Positions 48,300 through 58,182 of a stretch of 64,000 nt of DNA are shown piece by piece; within the stretch, counting starts at the first letter, position 1; each line of letters starts with the position of its first letter. The stretch comes from Nemophila menziesii (taxonomy: Eukaryota; Streptophyta; Magnoliopsida; Boraginales; Hydrophyllaceae): assembly GCA_029959085.1 (NCBI GenBank), contig JARWIR010000011.1:6697840-6761839 (forward strand), written 5' to 3'. A model generated the notes under the pieces. It saw only the letters and a program-made list of their open reading frames with translations, made no database searches and had not been told where the DNA came from. The position numbers were made by a program, and so were the translations under genes.

Positions 48300-51200
48300 A
48301 TGCGAAGGAGACTCTTTAAGGATCTAGAGTCGTCACCTCCAATCCTTAATAATCCAGAATCATTAATCAGACTTGCTAACAAGAAAAGGAAAGAACAAGA
48401 AGCTCGAGAGGTAGAAGAATTAATTAACAGAATGGAGAACGTGAATCTTCAGAATCAACAGAACAATAATGGACAAGTTCAGCTAGACGCAAATGGCCAA
48501 CCTATAGCGCCACAAGTTATTAATCCTCTAGTTCCACCTGGCATTCCTAATCCAGTCCAAGTTCAAATGGCGATTTACCAAGATCCATGGTTTATTAATG
48601 GTCCAGAAGAAGTTCCATTCCGTCCTCCTGCTCTAGGGGTAGGTGCTCCAAACATAAATGTTCTGAGGTTTCGTCCAGATTCGGGTATGTTAGCTCAATT
48701 CCAAAATTTTGAAAATTTTTGTGGTAAAGCTGGAGAAGATCCCCTTCGAGCAGTACAGAAATTCAAGCAGATTTGTGATTCTTACATCACACAAGAAGTT
48801 TCAAAAGAACAAATGTATTTTGCTGTATTTCGATTTTTCGTTATAGATGGAGCGAGTGAATGGCACGATACACAAGATCCTATGAAGATAACAAACTGGG
48901 AACAATTAGAAACTGCGTTTTTCAACAGATATTATCCGTCTAATATGAGGTTAGATGCTGAACTAAAGTTAACACATTTCAAGCAAGAGTATGATGAAAC
49001 GTTGGGTAAAAGTTGGTCAAGATTTCAGAAATGTTTACGAAGAGTCCCAAATCATGACCTTACTGAACAACAACAAATGAAGATTTTTTATAATGGTCTT
49101 GATAGGGGCTCTAGGAAAGATTTAGATTTGTTGTGTGGTGGTGCGTTTTTGCGAGTTCAACCTGCATATGGAAGAATTATTTTGGATAGAACAGTTGATA
49201 ATGAAGTTGGGTGGAGTACCGCAAGAACACCAGTTAGAGGAGGAGTCAATAATGTCAATATTGAAGAAAACTTCAACTCCTTAGAGACCAAGATTCAAAC
49301 CACACTAGAACAACAATTGAGACAACTCACTTTAGCCGTGAAAGAAGGTTTTTCGAACAAAAGAGGTGAGGTAAAGGTTGCACAAGAGGTGTATGGATGC
49401 GAGTATTGTGGTGTGAATGATCATAGTTGGGAGAATTGTCAGAATAATCAAGAATCCGTGATGTTTGTCTCCAACAGAGGTAACTTTAATTCAAGTGGTA
49501 ATGGATATCAGCCTAACAGAAACCATCCTGGGTTTCAATACTCAAATCCTAATGGGACAGCCAATCCTACATATGCGTATCAGCCACGTCCCCAAGGTAA
49601 CAACTTCAATCCAAGACCACAAAATAATTATCAAGGAGGACAGAATCAAGGGAATTATGTTCAGAGACAAGCTCCTCAAGACAGTTTTAACGAAATCATG
49701 AACCAGAAAGCCTTACCTGCCCATCCACAAGAAGGTGTTGCTACCCTTCAGAAAACCGTTGAGAGCATGATTGCCCTCCAGACGCAAGCTATTCAGAATC
49801 AACAAGTAGCTGACGCAAGTATCAAGCTACTACAGAACCAGATGGAACAAATCACAAAACAGCTGCATCAAAGTCCACAAGGGCAACTCCCTAGTGACAC
49901 GGAAAATCCGAGACAACATGAAGATTGCAAAGCTGTTACTCTTAGAAGTGGTAAGAACCTCCCTCCACCTTCTTTTCCTGTTATGAAAGAGAAACAAGTT
50001 CCAAGAAAAGAAAAGGATGTGAGTGAGAAAGAAAAAGGTGTTGAGGTTGATGAAATAGAGAGGCCAAGTGAAATTCCGAAGAAGAAAGATGATATTGTAA
50101 GTAATCGGCCTCCACCACCGTTTCCATCTCGAGTACAGAAAAAGGGTGATTTGGCCGAGTTTCAGAAATTCTTTAATAGAGTGAGAGGCCTTAGTATTAA
50201 TATTCCGTTGTTAGAGGCTATTCGAGATATTCCTAAGTATACGAAGTTTTTGAAGAGAGCCCTCACTAACAAAAGGCCATACTGTGATAATGAGATGATT
50301 GGTCTTCCTGAAGAATGTAGTGCTATTTGTCAAAGTAAATTGCCTCCAAAGTTAGTTGATCCGGGGAGTTTCACAATTCCGATATCGATTGGAGAAGAAT
50401 GGAAAGGAAAAGCACTATGCGATTTGGGTGCGAGCATCAATTTGATGCCCAAATCAATCTTTGATAAGCTAAAAATTGGAGAAGCAAGACCTACTTATAT
50501 GGTCTTGCAAATGGCGGACAGATCTCTTACACATCCAGAAGGCCGAATTGAAGATGTCCTTGTTAAGGCGGGTACGCTTATATTTCCCGTTGATTTCGTT
50601 ATACTTGAATACGACGCGGATAGGAATATCCCCATTATTTTGGGAAGACCATTCCTAGCCACGGGGCGTACATTGATTGATGTAGAAAATGGCGAATTAA
50701 CGATGAGGATACAAGACGAGGAGGTCAAATTCAATGTGTTCCGAGCTATGAAATTTCCAGATTCTCAAGAAGATTGCTTCCGAATGGATGTAGTTGAGCA
50801 GGCATCGCAAGAGGTATTTGATTGTTTCAATTATGATGATATTTTGCAGGCCGCTTTAACATTAGACTTACCTAAGATGATGGAAGAGCTTGCCGAAACA
50901 GTGGCAACTCTTAATTCTGAGAATATGAAGTATAGGCTTCTTGCCTATGAACCTGTGAGAGAACCGGGGGAGATTATTCCTAAAAAGAAACCTTCAATTG
51001 AATCTCCTCCGGAATTGGAAGAAAAACCGTTACCAGCACACTTGAGGTATGCGTATTTAGGTACTAATGAAACTCTACCTGTTATTGTTTCAGCGAATTT
51101 AACAGGTCCTCAAGAAGATAAACTGTTGCGTGTGTTAAGAGCCAACAAAGAGGCAATAGGTTGGACAATTGCTGACATCAAAGGCATTAGTCCCACCAAT

Positions 51201-51546
51201 TGTCAACACAAAATCATACTTGAAGATGACAACGCACGCTCAGTTGAAGGACAAAGGAGATTAATGCCCGTTATGAAGGATGTAGTGAAGAAGGAAGTTA
51301 TTAAGCTTTTAGATGCGGGGATTATTTATCCTATCTCGAGTAGTGAATGGGTGAGCCCAGTCAGTGTGTACTGAAGAAAGGAGGAATGACAACAGTTCTT
51401 AATGATAAAAATGAAGCGATTCCTTCAAGAACGGTAGTTGGTTGGAGAGTTTGCATGGATTACAGAAAGCTGAACAAAGCCACCAGAAAAGATCACTTCC
51501 CTCTGCCCTTCATTGATTAAATGTTAGATAAATTAGCCGGAAGAGA
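48300..51546 (+). pseudogene. Gag-protease-RT (5' part) polyprotein of element B
   Basis: Open for 1024 codons from ATG 48300 to a stop at 51374, showing that gag and pro-pol share one frame in this family. Residues ~100-330 are the Gag domain (DPLRAVQKFKQICDSYI, then FFNRYYPSNMRLDAEL). The zinc knuckle is near residue 366 (CEYCGVNDHSWENC). N/Q/P-rich repeats follow at ~385-460. Aspartic protease is near residue 706 ([11 protein letters not shown], later [13 protein letters not shown]). RT begins at ~985 ([15 protein letters not shown]). A one-base deletion just before 51374 (GTCAGTG against GTTCAGTG in C) causes the frameshift. RT sequence then continues in another frame to 51546, where a solo LTR interrupts it. 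One in-frame stop (CATTGATTAAATG) also lies there. Confidence 0.9.
51542..51546 (+). other. Target-site duplication AGAGA (left)
   Basis: AGAGA immediately before the solo LTR. The same five bases follow it at 53026-53030, and the interrupted B sequence aligns with C's uninterrupted GGAAGAGAGTACTATTG. Confidence 0.9.
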
Positions 51547-53025
51547 TGATGTCTCCTCATTTGTGATAATAAAATCTATTCATGAGACATCATTTTAGGC
51601 TTATTTATTAGTTTATAGGTTGATTTTAGCTTAATTTAGTGCACTTTCCTATTTTGGGTCTTGATTTGTAGAATTATTATTTTTAGAGCATATTGGGTTT
51701 AATTGTTTATTTAGTGTGAAGCTTTCAAGATAATTATGGAGATTAATTAGAATCCAAGTCAAAGACAACAACTTATGGAAAGAGATTTGCATGGAAATTG
51801 GAGATAAGGAAACAAAGGCTAAAAAGATGGAAATGGAAAAGCTGCCTAAATCTGAGATTCTGCATACACGTCCAAAGATATGCGTTTTTACCTAAGAAAT
51901 AGGCCGATTTTGGTATTTTTCTTCTACAGGGTCAAGATAATTCTGTTGCGATTCTTTTGGTATCTTATGGAGCTCAATCCGACCAATAACGAAGAAGATA
52001 CGCTTAAAACGGTCCAGCAGTGTTTATCTGTATTTCCTTACGAGTTTGAGTTGGGCTAGGAGTCTATTTCTTAACTTATCTCTAAAGAAACGAATTAGGT
52101 CAACCTATACACTATAAATACAGCCTCTTAACACTCTTAAATCATCCTTGGTGAAACCTTAAACCAAGAGGAAGCTTACAACACAAGAGAGAAGTCTGGA
52201 AGGAGTGCTCATCAACAATGTCTTCTTCTACCTTTCATTTTGTATTTTCTTTCTTTTCTTGCATGAACTAAATTTCTTTAGCTTGAGTTTTTAGCATATA
52301 TGTATGAACCCTAGTTTTGATTGACATCTATCTAATTTGGGAATTCAATGTTTTAAATAGAATTATAGTTTTTATTCTCTGTTTATGTGTTTGGATTTAT
52401 ATTCTGTGTTCTTGTGGACGGCCGCCATTAGAATTACCATCTAGTAATTAGGTTACCATTGACAATGGTGTTTAATTGCATGTTTAGCACATAACGTCTA
52501 GTTTTAGGTATGATCTGAAAACCCAACCTAGCTAGATAATCACTATGGTTTAGTTCTTGTGACTATTTACCAATTACAGGAAAAGTTTGCTTAGGAAGCC
52601 TTATTGACACATGTAAATCCTATTTTAAACTACCGATAGCGAATTGGGACCGATTAGGGAAATACTACATAATTCACCCTTACATTTTTAGAACGGCAAA
52701 ACTAGTGGGGATTACATGCTAATAACTTAAGCTATATTCTCATATCACTTCTCGTTCGTATTTATTTTCTGTCTTTTAATTCTTAGTTTAATTTAGTTAA
52801 TTACTTTCTCAAATCCATCTTTATTTGCGTTTAGTTGTTCTATCTTTAATTTATTTGCACTTGGTATTTGCATAAGATTCTCCTAACCTCTGTAGTCTCT
52901 GCGGAACGAATCTTAATCATTTAACTAAAACTTGCATACGATCTGTATACTTGCAGAACCGTGTAGTTTAGGGTGTTATTTGCACGTTAATTATATCTTA
53001 GTTTATCACACCCTAGGCCCCACCA
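51547..53025 (+). mobile_element. Solo LTR of the element-1 family
   Basis: 1479 bp, TGATGTCTCC...GGCCCCACCA, matching the element 1 LTR but in the opposite orientation. It is flanked by perfect 5-bp duplications (AGAGA) with B's RT gene resuming directly on each side. No internal sequence or second LTR is attached, so it arose by LTR-LTR recombination of a full element. Confidence 0.95.
52113..52120 (+). promoter_or_regulatory. TATA box in solo LTR
   Basis: TATAAATA in the context ACACTATAAATACAGCCTCT, matching the element 1 LTR. If active it would drive transcription rightwards through B's pol remnant. Confidence 0.6.
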
Positions 53026-54390
53026 AGAGAATACTACTGTTTCTTAGATGGTTACTCCGGGTATAATCAGATTTACGTGGCTCCAGAAGATCAACATAAA
53101 ACTACATTTACATGCCCCTTTGGTACTTTTGCATATCGCAGAATGCCATTTGGGTTGTGTAATGCTCCTGCTACCTTTCAAAGATGTATGATGGCCATCT
53201 TCTGGGATATGATCGATAATTTTCTTGAATTTTTTATGGACAATTTCTCCGTGTTTGGTGATGATTTCGATAGATGTTTGGATAACTTGGAGAAAGTGTT
53301 AATCAGATACAAGGAAACAGATTTGGTTTTAAACTGGGAGAAGTGTCATTTCATTGTTCGCGAAGGTATCGTTTTTGGGTCATAAAGTTTCGAGTGCTGG
53401 ATTAGAGGTTGATCGAGCGAAGATAGAGGTAATCAAAACTCTTCCCCCTCCTGTTTTGGTAAAAGGGGTAAGAAGTTTTCTAGGCCATGCTGGCTTTTAT
53501 AGGCGTTTTATTAAAGACTTTTCTAATATTGCTAAACCGTTATGCAACTTACTCGAAAAGGATTCCAAATTCCTTTTTGATGAAGCTTGTTTAGCGGCCT
53601 TCCAAGTAATCAAGGAAAAGCTTATTTATGCTCCTATAGTATTACCTCCAGATTGGAGTTTACCATTTGAGGTTATGTGTGATGCGAGTGATTTGTGTAT
53701 GGGAGCTGTATTGGGACAGAGAAAAGAGAAAAAATTTCATTCGATTTACTATGCTAGTAAAACTTTTAATAGGGCTCAAGTTAATTATAAAGTTAGAGAA
53801 AAAGAGTTGCTAGCAGTTGTGTATTCATTTGATAAATTTCGCTCTTATCTTCTTGGAGCGAAAGTTATTGTTTATACAGATCATTCCGCGATTAGATATC
53901 TTATGGAAAAGAAGGATGCTAAACCGAGGTTAATCAGATGGGTTTTATTGCTTCAAGAGTTCGATTTAGAGAACAAAGATAGAAAGGGTTGTGAGAATCA
54001 AGTTGCAGATCATCTATCGCGTCTTGAAGGTTCAGAGATTAATAATGGTACCGAAGCAGTTAGAGAAGAATTTCCTGATGAGAGCTTATTTGTTGTTCGT
54101 GATTATGAGGCTCCTTGGTATGCAGATATTGCGAATTTAGTGGTAAGTGGTGTTTTTCCTGAAGGGTCTACTTATCAAGAAAGAAAGAGGTTAGCTCATC
54201 GTGCTACACAGTTCTTTTGGGAGGATCCCTTCCTCTACAAAGTATGTGCTGATTAAATGATACGAAGATGTGTAGCCAGAGAGGAAACATAAGCTATTAT
54301 ATCGGGATGCCATGATTCACTCTATGGAGGACATTTCAAGGGAGATAGAACTGCTGCTAAGGTATTCCAATTAGGTTTTTACTGGCCTTC
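53026..54390 (+). pseudogene. RT (3' part), RNase H and start of integrase of element B
   Basis: Continuation of B's pol after the solo LTR. RT motifs [21 protein letters not shown] are present, but the catalytic FMDD is FMDN (53233-53244), a loss of the second Asp. A one-base insertion near 53370 (ATCGTTTTTGGG) shifts frame. From there to 54256 the frame is open: [14 protein letters not shown], RNase H with [35 protein letters not shown] and [13 protein letters not shown]-to-TAA stop follows KVCAD. The integrase zinc region ([13 protein letters not shown]) runs to 54390, where element C interrupts it. The remainder should lie beyond C, outside the window. Confidence 0.9.
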
Positions 54391-55954
54391 TGATGTCTCC
54401 CTAATTGTTCTTATTTTCGACCCTTAGGAGACATCATTTTTGGTGTTTATTTACTTAAATTGATAGACTTTTGTACTAAATATTCAATAATCCGGAATTA
54501 CCTTTTTATTTCTAGCATTTTTAATTTATTAAACTTTTGCGCGTAATATTGGTATTTTTAGTGTAAAGTTTACAGGTTTTAAATGTTAGCTAGGAGAGGA
54601 ATCCGAGGAGAAGGTCAAAGATCGTGAATTAGAGTCAAGACTTGAAGACAAATCCCGAAGATATTATTTTTAGAGCTGAAAATCCACTTTCCAGGCCATA
54701 GATTGCTGATTTCGAGGTGCTTAAGCGATGATCTAGCCGCTGACCTTTGAAGAGAAATCATTCCTTATCGAGTCACGGAACTTTAGCAACTGGAATGAGG
54801 TCAATCGGAGTTGTAACGCATCGGGAAAAGCTGTTTTAGTGAAGGCCTATCATCAGTTACGGGATTTTGGGCTTAGAAAGTGGGCTTGGACATTTAATTA
54901 GGCTTTTAGTTTCTGGTCCAAGCCCTAGTCCGAATTTTTACTTATAAAAGGAGGTCTGGACTTCTATTTTTCACACAATTCACTTTCCACAAGATTAAAA
55001 ACACCAGAGAAGCAACAGCAGGAAGAAAGGAGAAGCTACAAGAGCTGGAGTGGGTCTATAGCTCCGTTCGTAGTCATTCTGATTCCGAAAATTAGGTTTT
55101 TCTTATATTTTAATTCTGTAACGAATATGAATTCCATTTCTTTTTATTTAGTTTTTAATTTTAATATGAGCTAAGCTTTCATTAGTGCTTGAGAACAAAA
55201 CAATGGGTGAATCTTGATTTTATTATTATAACGAATGTTGAATTTGGGTTTTTATTGAATTAAATTAAATTAGGGCTTTTACTCTTTTCGACAATTTGTG
55301 AATGTTTACTGATTTTAGAGTCGCGAACTAAAATTAGATACTAGTATCTAAGCTATTCCATATATGTGGCGTATGGATCATCCTGACGGGGGGTTTAGGT
55401 ACAGAAATAATTGTTCAATCTAGGATAAAAACTATTGATTCTGACGAACTTAGTTAATCCTAGGGCCAATGTGGTAATAAATCTTAATCATCCAACGGTG
55501 GATCATATTTACCCTGACGGGACTAGTGACACTTTAGGATCGCCTTATAGTCCACCCTGACGGGGGTATAAGGATATTAGAATCCCGACCATTGTAATTG
55601 ACTGATTTAACCCTTAAACAACATAAGTTAGAAAGTAAAATTAGGAGGATCCTTGCGTTCTCAAGTACTACACCTCATATTGCGTTTTCACTTATTTTAC
55701 TTGCGTCTTAGCTTCTACTTGCATTTAATTATTTGTCTTTTATTCATTAGCTTTAATCAACAAAACCAAACAAACAATTTATTGTCTTTTATTTTCATAA
55801 GTGCATCAATCACTACTTGCTAAACATTGTGATCAACCATCCGTCCTTGGAACGAATCTGTATTATCATACATACTACTTGGGACAACCGTACACTTGCG
55901 GTTGTGGTTCGATTTACATTTGCATTTATTTTTAGAACACACAAAGGACCACCA
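54391..55954 (+). mobile_element. 5' LTR of element C
   Basis: 1564 bp, TGATGTCTCC...GGACCACCA, inserted in the integrase zinc region of B (TACTGGCCTTC/TGATG; C's own gene reads TACTGGCCTTCTCTTATA). The expected 5-bp duplication is CCTTC (54386-54390); its partner would follow C's 3' LTR outside the window. It has a 10-bp terminal hairpin (54391-54400 with 54427-54436), a TATA box at 54952, and CCTGACGGG motifs at about 55382, 55512 and 55556. Confidence 0.93.
54952..54960 (+). promoter_or_regulatory. TATA box in element C LTR
   Basis: TTATAAAAG in ACTTATAAAAGGAGGTCTGG. The corresponding part is missing from B's LTR. Confidence 0.65.
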
Positions 55955-55960
55955 AGTTTT

Positions 55961-55978
55961 TGGCGCCGCTGCCGGGGA
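55961..55978 (+). other. Primer-binding site of element C
   Basis: TGGCGCCGCTGCCGGGGA, separated from the LTR end by AGTTTT. It is followed by CGGTAGCGTGTGACCACGG, identical to B. Confidence 0.92.
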
Positions 55979-56088
55979 CGGTAGCGTGTGACCACGGTGT
56001 TTACCCTTTAGTGATAAGTGCATTTATTTTATTTTATCAGTTTTACGCTTTTTGTTTGTTAGCTTTTTCAGGTTTTTAGGTTTGGTGT

Positions 56089-57819
56089 ATGCGAAGAAGG
56101 CTATTCAAGGATCTAGAGCCAGCACCTCCGATCCTTAGTAATCCAGAATCGTTGATCAGACTTGCGAACAGAAGAAGAAGAGAACGAGAAGCTTTAGAAG
56201 TAGAAGAATTAAGTGACAGAATGGAGAATATCATTATTCAAGGTCAACAGAATGGACAAGGCCAGTTAGATGCAAATGGCCAACCTTTAGCTCCAGGCGT
56301 TATTCCTCAAGTTCAACCACTAAATCCTAACCCCCCAGTCCAGATAGTGATGAATCATGATCCGTGGTTCACTAATGGCCCTCTAGAAGTTCCATTCCGC
56401 GCTCCAGCTATAGGAGTAGGTGCTCCAGATATTAATGTTCCGAGATTCCGTCCAGATTCGGGTATGCTAGCTCAGTTCCAAAACTTTGGAAATTTTCGCG
56501 GAAGACCATCGGAAGATCCTCTTAGAGCGGTACAAAAATTTAAGCAGATATGTGATTCTTATATCACACAAGGGGTTTCAAGAGAACAGATGTATTTTGC
56601 TGCTTTCAAATTCTTTGTCATTGATGGAGCAAGTGAATGGCACGATACGCAAGATCCTACGAGGATTACTAATTGGGACCAATTAGAAATCGCTTTCTTT
56701 GACAGGTATTACCCAAGTAACATGAGGTTAGATGCTGAACTAGAATTGACACAATTCCGTCAAGAGTATGAGGAAACTGTGGGAAGGAGTTGGACAAGAT
56801 TTCAGATGTGTTTGCGTAAAGTTCCTAATCATGGCTTTTCAGAACAACAACAGTTAAAGATCTTTTATAGAGGCCTTGATGGAGTTTCGAGAGAGAAGTT
56901 GGATACGCTATGTGGTGCAGGTTTTCTTCAAGTTCAACCCGCTCATGCCAAAATTATTTTAGAGAGAACAGTCAAGAATGAAGTTGGGTGGAGCTCAGTA
57001 AGAACACCGGTCAAGGGAGTAAATAATGTTGACATTGAAGAGAAATTTGCTACGTTTGAGAATAAGATCCAGAATACTATAGAGCAACAATTGAAGCAGC
57101 TTACTCTAGCTGTGAAAGAAGGATTTTCGGGTAAGAAGGTAGCTGTGCATGCTGCACAAGAGGTTTATATGTGTTCAATTTGTAAGGTAGATGATCATGA
57201 TGAGGAAAGTTGTCCGAATAATCAAGAATCAGTGAATTTTATGTCCAATGGAGGTAATTTCAATTCAAGTGGTAATGGATATCAGCCTAACAGAAACCAT
57301 CCTGGGTTTCAATACTCAAATCCTAATGGGGCAGCCAATCCTACTTACGCGTATCAGCCGCGTCCTCAAGGCAACAACTATAATCCAAGACCACATAACA
57401 ATCATCAAGGAGGACAGAATCAAAACAATTATGTGCAAAGACAAACTCCTCAGAATACGTACGATGAGAATTTAAACCAGAAAGCTCTACCTGCCCATCC
57501 ACAAGAAGGAGTAATTACCCTTCAGAAAACCGTTGAAAATTTGATTGCTCTTCAAACACAAGCTTTGGAACGTCAAAACGCAGCTGAAGCAAATATGAAG
57601 ATTTTCCAGAATCAGCTAAGTCAAATTAATAAACAGCTGAATCAGCGTCCACAAGGGCAACTTCCTAGCGATACGGAGAATCCAACACAACGTGAAGATT
57701 GCAAGGCTGTTACATTAAGAAGTGGTAAGAATCTCCCTCCACCTCCTTTTCCCGTTATGAAAGAGAAAGAAGTCCCAAGAAAAGAAAAGGAAGTGGGTGA
57801 GAAAGAGAAAGAGAATTAG
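56089..57819 (+). CDS. gag: Gag of Athila/Tat-like element C (576 aa)
   Basis: Particle-forming structural protein. The start (ATGCGAAGAAGGCTATTC) aligns with B's and lies 110 bp after the PBS. Residues ~90-330 are the retrotransposon Gag domain (FRPDSGMLAQFQNFGNFRG, AVQKFKQICDSYITQG, FFDRYYPSNMRLDAEL, IFYRGLDGVSREKLDTL). The zinc knuckle is near residue 361 (CSICKVDDHDEESC, CX2CX4HX4C). Residues ~385-460 are N/Q/P-rich (NPRPHNNHQGGQNQNNY). A Q-rich probable coiled coil runs at ~480-540. It ends at TAG 57817-57819 after EKEKEN. B has no stop at this point and reads into protease, so this is either a disabling mutation or a leaky stop at the Gag/protease border. Confidence 0.88.
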   Translation: MRRRLFKDLEPAPPILSNPESLIRLANRRRREREALEVEELSDRMENIIIQGQQNGQGQLDANGQPLAPGVIPQVQPLNPNPPVQIVMNHDPWFTNGPLEVPFRAPAIGVGAPDINVPRFRPDSGMLAQFQNFGNFRGRPSEDPLRAVQKFKQICDSYITQGVSREQMYFAAFKFFVIDGASEWHDTQDPTRITNWDQLEIAFFDRYYPSNMRLDAELELTQFRQEYEETVGRSWTRFQMCLRKVPNHGFSEQQQLKIFYRGLDGVSREKLDTLCGAGFLQVQPAHAKIILERTVKNEVGWSSVRTPVKGVNNVDIEEKFATFENKIQNTIEQQLKQLTLAVKEGFSGKKVAVHAAQEVYMCSICKVDDHDEESCPNNQESVNFMSNGGNFNSSGNGYQPNRNHPGFQYSNPNGAANPTYAYQPRPQGNNYNPRPHNNHQGGQNQNNYVQRQTPQNTYDENLNQKALPAHPQEGVITLQKTVENLIALQTQALERQNAAEANMKIFQNQLSQINKQLNQRPQGQLPSDTENPTQREDCKAVTLRSGKNLPPPPFPVMKEKEVPRKEKEVGEKEKEN

Positions 57820-58182
57820 AAAGATAGTGAGGTTGAAGAGATAGAAAGACCAAGAGAAATCCCGAAAAAGAGAGATGAAATTGTAAGCAATCGCCCTCCA
57901 CCACCGTTTCCATCGCGAGTTCAGAAAAAGGGTGATATGGGTGATTTTCAGAAATTCTTCAATAGAGTGAGGGGTTTGAGTATTAATATTCCGTTACTTG
58001 AGGCAATTCGAGATATTCCTAAGTATACGAAGTTTTTGAAGAGGGCCCTTACTAATAAAAGGCCCTACTGTGACAATGAGATGATTGGCCTTCCTGAAGA
58101 GTGTAGTGCGATTTGCCAGAGCAAATTACCTCCGAAGTTAGTTGATCCGGGGAGTTTCACGATTCCCATATCGATTGGATAA
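57820..58182 (+). pseudogene. Gag-protease linker of element C between two stops
   Basis: Same frame as gag and pol. It reads SEVEEIERPREIPKK, then PPPPFPSRVQKKGDMGDF, NIPLLEAIRDIPKYTKFLK and GLPEECSAICQSKLP. It ends at TAA 58180-58182 (B has GAA). The first stop (57817) and this one are the only two breaks in a 1878-codon frame. Confidence 0.85.
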
